This document shows, piece after piece, positions 34,596 to 45,542 of a DNA stretch of 64,000 bases (position 1 is the first letter of the stretch; each line of letters opens with the position of its first letter). Below the pieces are notes generated by a model, which worked only from the letters and a program-made list of their open reading frames with translations, was not told the origin of the DNA and searched no databases. The translations under genes were made by a program, and so were the position numbers. The DNA comes from Verticillium longisporum (lineage: Eukaryota; Ascomycota; Sordariomycetes; Glomerellales; Plectosphaerellaceae), in assembly GCA_019188255.1 (NCBI GenBank), contig JAETXT010000006.1, forward strand, positions 3,720,001 through 3,784,000, in the 5' to 3' direction.

Positions 34596-36031
34596 TTAGC
34601 GCTGATTCTCGAAGAGAAGCCCCGCCGCATACTCGACGTTGTTTCCTGTTGCCTGGAGCGCGGCGATCGCAGGCCCACGTTCGAATCCGAGGTCGAGTAG
34701 TTGCTGTATGGCCTCCTCGGGAGCGCCAGACCGCGGAGGTGCCACTCCAGGCGCAGCAGCCGGCGGCGCGGTGGCAGAAGCAGCCGGTGGCGCGCGCTGC
34801 TGCTGAGATGTTTGCGTTGCAGCCTCCCCTGGACCAGACACGACGCCGGATCGCTGGCCAATGGTAGTACCGTCCGGGCCGGGAAGCCTTGGTTCTTCCT
34901 CCAACGCTTCTTCGGTCTCCTTCGGAAGGTCAGCTTCGCTGAGGAAGGCAACTTCCTCGCCTTGGATGATGAGCTTGTCCTTTGCCAGGTCGATGCTGGC
35001 CTGGTGGCGCTTCAGCATGTCCAGGCCAAGAAGCAGGTCTACAGATTTCCCCTCCATGACCGTGAAGCTGCAGGCGAGGAAGGAGTTGCCAATCTTAATC
35101 TGGGCCGAGTGAACGCGTCCGATAATGTTGGCAGTACCGACACCCTTGGCAATGCCGGAGAAACGCTTATCCACAAGGCGCATTATGCCACAGGCCTCGG
35201 CGCATCCTGGAGACATGATGGTTGCCTGCGCTCCAGAATCCACCAACGCTTTCACTTGGTGACCGTTGACTTCGACATCAACATAGAGCATATGAACGCG
35301 GCCGAATACTGCGAGGAAGGCGGCGTATTAGCGGGTCTGAAACCTTAGCCTCGTAGCACGACCGAATTACCTTCAGGGTTATGCTCCATGGCATTCTGCA
35401 GGTTCTCCATAACACGCTCCTGGCGGATCATTTCAGCTATGCGAGCCTGGGAAGCTTCGTCAAAAGGGTCGTCGTTCAGGCGCTGTATCTCTCTCTGCCG
35501 CTCTGCCCGCTCCCTCTGCTCACGCAAGTAGTTCTCGTTGAACATCTGCGCGAACCTCTGAGGGTCCTCCAGGACGGCAGCGAGCTGCGGCTGCTGTTGT
35601 TGAGCCTGAGCGCGCAACCGCGGGTCACCCAGGATTTGCAGCCTGATGAGCTCAGGGTCTTGGCCGGTAGCAGAACTCGCTGTAGCTTGCGCGGTGCGGC
35701 CTTGTGAACCTCGCACTCGCATGTCCCTTACATGGACAGCCATCATATCGTTGTCTGCTATTCCGAGGTCGGTCATGGTCTTGGATCCGTCATCAGAAGG
35801 TAGCAAGTTGCCGTTGTGGTAGAGATGTTGGGAAGTCGGTAAAATGCCGGTCTCTGCCTGAATCGACTCACGCAGAGTTGAGAGGGGCATTTCGGGAAAG
35901 ATCTCGAGTGTTATGATGTCGTCATTCTGGGCAGCCTCGGGGTTCGTGATGTTGAGAGTGACGCGCCTAGCGCAAAATGGTCAACGGCGTCGTCTACAGT
36001 GGATGTTGTGAAAGGCCAAGAAAACTTACAT
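34596..36031 (-). CDS. DDI1: DDI1-like ubiquitin shuttle with retropepsin-like aspartyl protease domain
   Basis: Proteasome shuttle/protease; a cellular protein, not of viral origin in this locus. Exons complement(34596..35308, 35371..35966, 36030..36031), 436 residues. The start codon itself is split: AT in a 2-nt coding exon, G after a 63-bp intron, giving [13 protein letters not shown]. Domains in order: ubiquitin-like fold (about 1-75; [20 protein letters not shown]), a helical region with [17 protein letters not shown], the RVP domain with catalytic DSGA in [21 protein letters not shown]-like loop and [16 protein letters not shown], then a Pro/Ala/Gln linker and a C-terminal UBA domain ([20 protein letters not shown]). 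The second intron lies before [16 protein letters not shown]. Converges with RRP8, 335 bp apart. Frame intact. Confidence 0.94.
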
Positions 36032-37793
36032 GATGGCGGTTGGCTACTCTGGCAGCTCTACAAGACGTATCGTACGTAAGTAGCTGCAGGTGGCAACCGA
36101 GTATGGAAACTGTAAGGAGAGAGTGCTTGTGGTGAGCAGGAGTTTGGACGGGGACGAAAGACTCGAGGCAGTCGATGCGGGTCAGTGAACCGGGGGGCGG
36201 GGCCAGGCTTGGAGGTTGGAGGTTGGAGGTTGGGAGGGTGGTGAGATTTGGACTTGGAAGGCCGGGATGATGGTTATTAAGTTGCGAAGAAAGAAAGAGG
36301 ATCCCTAGACAGGCTGGCGCTGGAATGGCCGTGGGGAGGTCGTGGGGAAGAAGCCGTGGTGGGACGGTCAAACCGAGGGGCCCACCGGATGGTGATGGGA
36401 TGCAGCTGGCGGCCTAAAGCGATGGCGGTGCCAGGAAGGTGCTGGTGGAGGGGTAAATTCAAGGTCAAGTAGAGGCGCCGAGCTACGTCGGTACCTAGGT
36501 AGGTAAGGTAGGTGAAGTCAGGCAGGTGCAGTGGAAAGTACCCTTCACCCGGCGAAAGCAATCAGAGTGAAGTCCAAAAAGAGAGGGCCACGGCACGGTC
36601 GCCAGGGTTGGGTTGTTGAAGTCAAGTTAGTGACCCTGGGTGATGGAACCAGGCAGGCGGTGACGTGACGTTTGCTGTCTCGAGGACATCCGAAATTTAG
36701 CGTAGTGTAGCTGGAATCTGCAAATCCCAACGAGTCAAGCTCCCGCAGAGGTTATGTTTCGAATGGAACAGGGGCAGGTTAGCCGCTCATTCGTCGATTG
36801 TTTCATTTGGCAGATGGGGGGAGTCTGCTTGGTGAGATGGATGGGGGGCGGGCTGCAGGAGAGCGTGCCAGGGTGATGAGGATCGGTTCCATAAGAGAGG
36901 CCTGTGGAAGCGTGTGGAATGGGGAACAAGGCTCTGGCCTCGACATGTGTACTGAGAGACAGGCCAGAGGCAAACGAAATGCAGGCGCAACAAGAGTGAC
37001 GGTGACGGCGACGGCAGCGGGGGAACAAACGGGCAGGGGAAGGGGGTAAGAAATTGTGGAGAGACATAGCTTAGTGGGTAGGTACCTACCACCTGGGAAG
37101 GTACCCAGACTGAGTGGCTCAGGGAAGAAATGCAATGAATGGGCCCAGGCCTCAAGTGCCTTTCGGGAGCTGCCAGAAGACGGAATGCCTGGCCAGCTAG
37201 GTACCCAAGCCAAGGCAAGATACCTACCTACCTAAGGTAGGTAGGTACCTAGGCAAGCTTGGTAGGTAGGTAGGTCACGATGCTTGTTTGATGCTGCTTC
37301 GCCCCTACGTTTACGCCAGCGTTATCTGCACGCAATGCGACTTGCCACCGCATAATGCCTGGCGCCTGATGCGATGACGGAACAAAGTTTGGGTGTGTGA
37401 CATAAGAACATTGCACTTGTGGCGACTGGCAGCGCAGCTTGCATGCAGCGTCGTTGAAATTGCTGGCTGGCGCTCACCATATACAGTGGTCAAGCATGAC
37501 AGACGGCGTCAACATGGGGTCCAACCGAACAAGAACACAAGCAGGGTGGCATCTAGGCAAGTGACGAGACAGGACCGGCATGAAAGACAGGGAGAGGCAA
37601 TCACACCTCGCTCCCATTCGGAGTTTTTTTTTTTATCATGCCGGTCGCCGAATACTCCCGGTTGCCTTGCGGTGCACTCATCAGGATGAGGAAGCCATCG
37701 TTGGCCAGCACGCATGCCTTGCATAAGGCAGTGCTCGCCTACCTCCAGCTGCCCAGCTGCCCAGGCGCATAGGCACAGAGTTTAGCAATTCAT

Positions 37794-37828
<35 letters not shown>

Positions 37829-38734
37829 CATGAGCTTCATTTAGTAGCTCATGACCCGGCCCTGTTGGCCGAATCGCCTCTGCGCCAGATCCGACGCCGA
37901 CGACGTCTCAATATTGCTATGCCTCCTTCGCTAAAGCACCAAGCTCCGGCCTCCATGCAGGGTCATTTTCCCGGAGGCGGTTCCCGGGTATCCAGATGCT
38001 TTTTAATAACTTGACACCCACTTCATGCAGCCTGCATGGCAAGTCCGTCAACCCCCCGCCATGCCAATGTTGGATAGCCATATGCAATGGGGGAAACAGT
38101 CATGCCAGTGAGCCAGCACATCCCCGCTGCCAGCCAACTCTTTGACTCGGTGCCATTGAGCCCGGTGCCCGAGTCTGCATGTGGGTGGCACGATGTCGTA
38201 TGAGTTGATGGGCAGATCTGCTCGCGGTAGCTAGAGAGACAGCCTCCTCAGAAGTAAATTCTTCCAAGGCAGGACAAAAGTTGCCTTGGCAGATCACCGG
38301 ACGAGACAGCTCAAAATGAGTGATCGCCGGTACTCTGTCTGACACGCCAGCCGCCACGAACCAGTGGCTCCTTGCTGACCCTCAGACCCTGTACCTGTAC
38401 CTGTACTCCATCCCATCCGTTGGTAGGAAGCACGCGACTTTACAACCCCAACCCATCTGACTACACATCGATCGCAATTCTCCAACTACATCTCTTTTGC
38501 GTCGTGTCCTGTTCCTCATCTTGGTAAGATGGTTTTGAGAATCCACTCGGCTCTACTTCCCCTCTGAGGACCAATAGTCTGTGCCATCATTTGACATCTC
38601 GATCAACCCCTCACTCACTCAACGTGCCTACCTACCTACCTTACCTTACCTACCTGACAAAACCCCGCCCCACGACGCCGGTTCACCAGCCGCACACCCC
38701 GGGCTGTACACCTTCATCTTGACTCCTTTTCCTC
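36032..38734. other. intergenic region shared by DDI1 and the N-acetyltransferase
   Basis: 2.7 kb, no gene. Rich in TAGGTACC/TACCTA motifs, densest at 36484-36512, 37075-37092 and 37219-37274, where TACCTACCTACC faces TAGGTAGGTAGG as an imperfect palindrome; another run, CCTACCTACCTTACCTTACC, lies at 38630-38655 upstream of the acetyltransferase. A (CT)15 microsatellite lies at 37795-37824 and a CTGTACCTGTACCTGTAC repeat near 38388. Confidence 0.55.
37795..37824. repeat. (CT)n microsatellite
   Basis: Uninterrupted CT dinucleotide run of about 30 bp in the region between DDI1 and the N-acetyltransferase. Confidence 0.95.
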
Positions 38735-39771
38735 ATGGCGTCCTTTGAGATGGCGGGATCTCATCCCGAAGACACGATCGACGCCAAGTGTGCTATCGAC
38801 GACTCAGTTGACGAAGATGAAGAGATGGTCGAGATTCGGAGGATCCAGTCCGCAGAACACAAGCGGCAACGAAAAGACTCTACCGCCCAACGCGTCCAGT
38901 CGATCGTGCCATTTCACTTTAGTCCGTTATTCCTCCCGCTCACCGTGTCGAGCGTCAACTCGTGCCAGGCTCTGGAGGATGCCGCGTTTACGAATCCGAA
39001 TCACCGATGCCATCCCGAACAGGTGACGCACCTAGGCCACTTCCCGCCCGCCCCATAGTACCACACTTTTCCCAACCCTTGCTCTCCCTAACACGTCTTA
39101 GTTCCAATACCGTCTTTCCCAATGCTCAGACATCTGCTTCGGCCTCTTCTGCAGCGTCAAGCCATCCGAGGCAAAAGGCTTTGGTCTGGAAACCCTCGCG
39201 ACGGCGAATCCCGTCGAGACGAACAGAGAGGACGGCGAGGTCCTCGTCCTCTGTGCGCATGCCGTCGCAACCATGGGCAAGAGCCCCGTCGTGACTGATG
39301 ACGACCTGAGATACCCGCAGAACTGGCGTGACGCCGATGCAGCCAAGTCAGCCAAGGTCGGACACCAGCAACATGGCAGGACCGTCTGTCTGCATTCGCT
39401 TGCTGTTTCCCCGAAACTGCACGGCACTGGCATAGGCAAATTAACTTTGACATCGTATATCCAGATCATTAACGACTCGGGCGTTGCTGACCGGATCGCC
39501 TTGATCTGCGAGGATGTAGGTTTCGATGTGCTGCTCGATGACGATGCCTCTATACTGTGCTGACGGGCATGATCTAGCATATTGTAGGGTTTTACAAGAA
39601 GTGCGGGTTCAGGGAGCTGGGCGCGAGGCAAGTGACCGACGGAGGCGGTGGCTGGTACGATAGGGTGAGCGCCCCCCCGTTGCTTCGTCTAAAGATGCAA
39701 ACACCGGAGCAAACTCGCTGACCTCCTCTACGAAGATTCTCGACCTTGATGGCCCCGCTCAGAAGGGCTGA
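38735..39771 (+). CDS. GNAT-family N-acetyltransferase (arylalkylamine/polyamine type)
   Basis: Transfers acetyl from acetyl-CoA to an amine; the layout matches fungal serotonin/arylalkylamine N-acetyltransferase-like proteins, but the substrate is unknown. Exons join(38735..39022, 39102..39515, 39578..39664, 39736..39771), 274 residues; introns of 79, 62 and 71 bp are in phase. An acidic and basic N-terminal tail of ~60 residues precedes the GNAT fold: LPLTVSSVNSCQALEDAAF, NPNHRCHPEQFQYRLSQCSDICFG. Motif A is CLHSLAVSPKLHGTGIGKLTL, whose HGTGIGK loop binds the CoA pyrophosphate, and motif B is HIVGFYKKCGFRELG ending in the family's GGGGWYD. The last short exon (ILDLDGPAQKG) was chosen because the donor GTGAGC follows AGG in phase. 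Converges with URA5. Confidence 0.85.
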
Positions 39772-40027
39772 AATAGCCCCCCCTGGCATTGAGCAATTTC
39801 CTTCGTGTACAGGCGTTCGAGCGGGGTTGTGAGATCTTAATCCTCATATGACGCCTACCTGTTCTACAAGAGTACCGCCCCCCTCTGCTAGACAGGCAGC
39901 CAGTTTAGTTTATTCAGAAGCCTGAACTACCTTTTGCTAGCTACTCGTAACACCTGGGTGGAACCTTGGGCGCAAAAGCAGTGCTCGTCCTCCTCTCTGC
40001 TCACATCTGCAGTGATAAACTAGAAAC

Positions 40028-40737
40028 TTAATCGCTAGCCTTGTACTTGGCCCGGTACTCCTGAGTGTGCTTCGTGTCCTCCTCAGAAGCGAATCCCTTC
40101 ATGCCCTCGATGATGTCGTCCAGCGTCAGGATGGCGTAGATGGGGATACCGTACTCCTTCTTGATCTCGCCCATGGCGCTGGGCATGGGCTTGGAGTCAT
40201 CGCCGTCGGGCGACGGCAGCTTCTCCATGCGATCAAGCGCGACGACAATGCCGGCAACCTCGCCGCCCTCGGCGCGAATCTTGGCAATGGCCTCGCGCTT
40301 GGCGGTCCCGGCAGTGATGACGTCGTCGACGATGAGGACTCGCTTGCCCTTGAGGGGGCGCCGACAATGTTGCCGCCCTCGCCGTGGTCCTTGGCCTCCT
40401 TGCGGTCGAAGGAGTAGCAGGTGTGGCCAAAGGTGGCCGAGTCGAGCTCGGCGAGCTTGTCTACGGCGGCGGTGGCGAGGGGGATGCCCTTGTAGGCAGG
40501 CCCGAAGACAATGTCGAAGCGCAGCGGGTTCGCGGCGTCCTTGGTCGCCTCGATGATGGCGTGGGCGTAGGCGAGGGAGATGGCGCGCAAGAGGTCGGCC
40601 CGGTAGAAGTCGCCAGCGTTGAAGAAGTAGGGGCTGATGCGCTTGGACTTGAGCTCGAAAGAGCCGAACTTGAGAATCTTGCCTGAGATGGCGGCCTGGA
40701 GGAAGTCCTGCTTCCACTGTGGGAGTTGGCCGGCCAT
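40028..40737 (-). CDS. URA5: orotate phosphoribosyltransferase (sequence break at a C5 run)
   Basis: Converts orotate and PRPP to orotidine 5'-phosphate, the penultimate step of UMP synthesis, in the cytosol. Single exon starting [19 protein letters not shown]. Landmarks: [58 protein letters not shown], then the PRPP-binding motif [20 protein letters not shown], and a C-terminal [14 protein letters not shown]. The first half and the half containing the PRPP motif are in different frames. They meet at the C5 run 40354-40358 (coding strand), where one more C gives [14 protein letters not shown] and a total of 236 residues, close to the family's usual length. A genuine break would make the strain a uridine auxotroph, so an assembly error is favoured. 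Divergent from NOG1. Confidence 0.94.
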
Positions 40738-41596
40738 GGTGGATGTGTGGTGGTTGTTGCGAAGGGATGGATGGCGGGGTACTGAGATGCGCCGGGAAAT
40801 GAAGCAGATATGATGAGAAGCGTGAGGTATTGAGTCGTGTTTCGTGTGCAAGAACCAAATCACGTCAAGTCTTCTTCCAGGTTGTCCTCACAGGAAAAGC
40901 TTAATCGAATCTCATCCCGACTACAGCTTCATCCTCTGAAGAAAATGACCCCTCCTTCACTGATACGGTGCTGGGCGTCGCTGCCCCGCACCCCACCACG
41001 ATTGGAAAATTTCTGTGTGGGGCGCGAGCGACCTCGACAGAAAGTAAGAATGCCATGCAGAGTGCATCTTCAATGAACCACCAAGGCTCTGCCAAGGTTG
41101 GAGAGCGAAGTGATGGTAAGACAGTGATATATTCGAGCCTTTAATTAATTTCAACATTATCAAGAAGCATAGCTGGCTCTAATGCATCTCACCACATCGC
41201 AGGCTTGTTGGAAAAGGCCATGTTAAATTGTAGTATCGAGACAGATTAGATAAGATAGCGCGCCAAGTCGCCACTTTTTTTCTGCTGGGCCATGGGAAAA
41301 AAAAATCATGAGGCTCGATGCCGACCGCACTTCAGTTCTTACCGCCCACCCTGAGCGGAACGATCGAACCGACCATTGAGCCCTCACAACACTGCCTGGT
41401 CGTCTCCCTTCTTCGTCACATTGGTGGTCCGCAGTTGTCGTCGAGATTGTCAACCGGCTGCAGACTCCTCAGGATCGATTTTGCACTCACCGAGTTTCTC
41501 GACCCTCCTTCTCTGCCTGCGCCCGACCGCCTCCACATTTCCCACCGCCAATTTTCGATCGTCTGAGCTCGCGTCAGCGCTCACCAGCCGCTCGCC
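40738..41596. promoter_or_regulatory. divergent promoter region of URA5 and NOG1
   Basis: 859 bp with no supported gene. The part next to NOG1 is AT-richer with T and A runs around 41275-41305; the last 200 bp are pyrimidine-rich leader. Confidence 0.45.
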
Positions 41597-43983
41597 ATGA
41601 AGACACAGTTAGCAGAAACCGCATAGGCTTGGTCTTCTGACCGCTCGCTGACCATGTATCAGATGGAAGGATATCCCGGTCATTCCCAACTACTCGCAGA
41701 TGACCGACATTATCCTGTCGTCCACCCAGAGGAAACTGCCGACGCAGATTCGCGCCGGCTTCAAGATCAGCAGAATCAGAGTACGTGAACATGCGCAAAG
41801 TTGAGGCGCAGAAATAACTACGGCGTGACGAGAAGATCTACGCGGCCTGCGGCCTCAGTGGTCTCCTGTCTCGGCCTGGCTGCCCACACCAACAGGAACA
41901 ACTTGCTAACATGTTTTCAGGGCTTCTACACCCGTAAGGTCAAGTTCACTCAGGAAACCTGCTCGGACAAGCTTGGCCAGATTATCGAGTCTTTCCCCCG
42001 CCTCAACGACATCCACCCGTTCCATCGCGATCTCATGAACACCCTGTACGATGCCGACCACCTCAAAATTGCTCTTGGCCAGATCTCGACCTGCAAGTCG
42101 CTCATCGAGAGTGTTGGTCGTGACTACGTCCGTCTTCTGAAGTACGGCCAGTCTCTGTACCAGTGCAAGCAGCTGAAGCGCGCTGCGCTTGGTCGCATGG
42201 CCACACTCATCAAGAGGCTTAAAGACACCTTCCTGTACCTCGAGCAGGTCCGCCAGCATCTCGGTCGTCTGCCCTCCATCGACCCCAACACTAGGACGCT
42301 CGTCATTTGCGGCTTCCCTAATGTTGGAAAGAGTTCCTTCTTGAAGTGTAAGCTGCCCCGCCGAGTCCTCGCGGCTAGGAAACTGGACTAACGCGCATCT
42401 GCAGCCGTGTCTCGCGCCGATGTCGATGTTCAGCCGTACGCCTTCACGACCAAGTCCCTCTTCTGTGGTCACTTTGACTACAAGTACCTTCGTTTCCAGT
42501 GCATTGATACCCCCGGAATCTTGGACCACCCTCTTGAGGAGATGTACGTCTGCCGCAAACCACACTTGGGAAACTCAAACTCATTTTTTGCAGGTCCACG
42601 ATCGAGATGCAGTCCATCACAGCCCTTGCTCATTTGCGCTCAGCGGTCATGTATTGTGAGTACATGTGTCACGACTTGGTTTGATGGCCATTTTCTAATG
42701 GATCACAGTCATGGATCTCAGTGAGCAGTGCGGCTACTCCGTCGAAGCCCAGATCAACCTCTTCGCCTCGATCAAGCCCCTCTTCTCCAACAAGCTCGTC
42801 TTCCTCGTCATCAACAAGATCGACATCACCAAGGTCGAGGACCTCGATGCCGAGACGCAGGAGAAGCTTCAGGGCCTGCTCAAGTCGGGCGGGGTCGAGA
42901 TGCTGCAGCTGTCTTGCAACACTCAGGAGGGCGTTCAGGACGTCAAGAACGCCGTCTGCGAGCGCCTCATTGCTGAGCGTGTCTCGCAGAAGCTGAACGC
43001 CGGCACCACCAGCAGCGGCGCCATCGGCGGCCGCCTGGCTGACGTCATGTCGCGCATCCACGTCGCGACCCCGATGGGCGGCCAGACGCTCCAGACTTTC
43101 ATCCCCGAGGGCGTCAAGAACCTCAAGAAGTACGACAAGACCGACCCCGAGCGCAGGAGGCTTGCGCGGGATGTCGAGGAGGAGCAGGGCGGTGCTGGCG
43201 TGTTCAACGTCGACCTCCGCGCCGACTACATCCTCGCAAACCCCGAGTGGAAGTACGACAAGATCCCCGAGATCTTCGACGGCAAGAACGTCGCCGACTT
43301 TATCGATCCCGATATCGAGGCCAAGCTCGCCGCCCTCGAGGAGGAGGAGGAGAAGCTCGAGGCCGAGGGCTACTACGACTCGGACGAGGAGATCGACGAC
43401 GAGGAGGAGGCCACCGTGCTCGCCCAGGCGGAGCTGATCCGCGAGAAGCAGGGACAGATCCGCAACGAGGCGCGCATGAAGAAGCGTCTCAAGAACCAGG
43501 CCATCATCCCCCGCAAGAAGGTTCCCATTCCCCTGTCCAAGATGGACGACGCGCTCGACCAGCTCGGTGTCGACACGACCGACATTGTGTCGCGCGCGCG
43601 CTCCCAGTCTCGGCCCCGCGGCCGCTCCTCGGACGCAGCCGTGCCGGCACCGAAGACGCCGACGCCATGGACCTCGATGCCACGCCGCGCGAGCGCCTCC
43701 GGTCGCAGAGCCGCGCCCGGTCCCGCAGCCAGGCTGCTGTCAACCGTCGCGAGGACGGTGTGGAGGATGAGGGCAGTCGCACCAAGGCTGAGCGCATGGC
43801 CAAGCTGGGCCAGAAGAAGATGAACCGCATGGCCAGGCAGGGTGAGGCCGATCGTCACACTACGGCTTCGCTGCAGAGGCATCTGGTAAGTGACTCATGC
43901 CCGATCTTCCGTCCTCTTCCGTTTACTAACACGAGATGCAGCTCGCCGGCAAGCGTGGCATGGGCTCCACGAGGAGTCGTTAA
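41597..43983 (+). CDS. NOG1: nucleolar GTP-binding protein 1 (60S ribosome biogenesis GTPase; sequence break near a C4 run)
   Basis: Nucleolar GTPase of pre-60S maturation. Exons join(41597..41607, 41663..41780, 41921..42347, 42405..42543, 42594..42655, 42709..43885, 43942..43983); six introns of 50-140 bp. The 11-nt first exon (MKT) joins to [19 protein letters not shown], as in orthologues. NOG1 N-terminal domain: [19 protein letters not shown] and [12 protein letters not shown]. GTPase motifs: G1 [14 protein letters not shown]3 [15 protein letters not shown], then [15 protein letters not shown] and G4 VINKIDIT. The C-terminal NOG domain is acidic ([18 protein letters not shown]) and ends with RS dipeptides, [10 protein letters not shown]. 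The last 110 codons are out of frame with the rest; one extra base around 43614-43640 (a C4 run at 43614-43617 is the best site) restores a 658-residue protein. The total coding length is one short of a multiple of three, in agreement. Confidence 0.94.
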
Positions 43984-45542
43984 GCAGCATTTTCTCCTGC
44001 TTCTTCTCGAAGCTGGTGGTCTTCCTCTCGCGCATATGGATCATCACTCGTGGCATCTGTTTCGTCGGGGAGTTTGGCGCGTGGTGGTTCTTCTCGGGAC
44101 GTTACCGTCCCAATGGCTGCCGGCTCTTGAGAGCTCGTGGCCGGACATAAAAATGATCATGTTATTTACGACCTTTGGCAAGGAAATTGACTTTTGTTTC
44201 ATCATCGCACCCTGGTGTTGCCGTGTTTTCCGTAACCTGACAACTCGTGTCCTTGCACGAGCCGCTTCCGGCCTTGGGTCGACCACCTTTCCACGTGAGA
44301 AAGGATCCTGCCACCGCCAGCCAGTCGACGTTTGCCGTGAGCATGCACGCTTCCGAGTCGGCAGTGCTCGTTGTAAAGGTCAGGGTCTAATACTTGTAAT
44401 GTGACTGCCTCTGTCCCTTTAAGCCTTCGGCATGACAGATTCAGTCGCTCATCCGATGACGGGTGCATATTCACACACGTAGCTAAAACATCCCTTCGTA
44501 AAATGGTTGACGCATGTGAGAGTATAGCATGTTTCTCGACCAAAACAACATCTGTTTCTCCCAATACCACTTTCAGGTCATGCCGCCCATCCGTAGCGAG
44601 AGCCACCTGTGCCTCCTACGAGAACCCCTCTCTCGCGAGCTGCTTTGCTGCTTGCTACATATTTTCTGTGGCTTTCCAGCACTTCCAGTATCCTAGGCCG
44701 AGAGAAGACTAGCAAGGCAATCGGGCTCTCCATGAAACTCCAAGGCAAGCACGGTTGAAGAAGCTCAAGTGATTCAACCCGTTGCCAGCACGGAAGACTG
44801 TGCTTCCACAAGAGGGTCTCCAGGTCGACAAGAGTGACAGCAAGGGACAGCAAAGGCTATGCCGATGCCTGATATGAACGCCGCCCCGATACCTCAACGA
44901 CGACGTTGATGCCATAGGCTGCAATCCAGTCGATGCTCGGCATATTACATGATCCTGTGACCTGAAAGTCCTGCACTGATTTGACAATGACGACATCAGC
45001 AACTCTTCACTGTCATGACTGAAACGTTTCATGGACAAGAATGCGAAGTGAGCTGTCATTTTGCCGTCACAAACCTTGACTGTTTTGAACCCTGTTGGAA
45101 CACGCATGCGGGCTGCATACGCTTGCTACAGGGCTTAACAAAGACTGACACATGACCAGAGCATTGGCAGACTGGCTTTGCTATCGTTCATTGGGATCTG
45201 GCGTGATTCTGCCGGGGAAGGTATGCTCTTGTGAACGATACGACCAGTCATTGAACCCTGGGTGATGACTAGATGATGCTCAGTGAGACACCACCGCGGG
45301 CTTGGTGTGGAGATGCATTTGTATCAATTCAAGATTCAACTTTCTCGCTCACAACGCTACTAATGTAAATTTGATAGTTGCCCGCCAAAGATCAGATAAA
45401 TGACTCGTCTACGGAGAAGCTATCGCCAAAGCATCCATCAAGGTTGCCCCCCCGGGTTGTTTCCTCCGCTGTACTGTACTGGTTTGGTATATGTGCCTGG
45501 TTATGTGATACGTATCCTGCTGTTATTCTTTGCCTGTGTCGC
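43984..45542. other. intergenic between NOG1 and GDI1 ends
   Basis: 1.56 kb separating the convergent NOG1 and GDI1 stops, unusually long for convergent genes here. Only chance frames (under 135 codons) were seen, with no domain or splice model; nothing repeated was noticed. Confidence 0.5.

Noticed and set aside
34596..35308. Retropepsin domain as a retrotransposon remnant
   Set aside because: The DSGA protease lies between ubiquitin-like and UBA domains in the standard DDI1 order, so it is the host gene.
34701..35348. 215-codon plus-strand frame
   Set aside because: Antisense to DDI1, whose domains are unmistakable.
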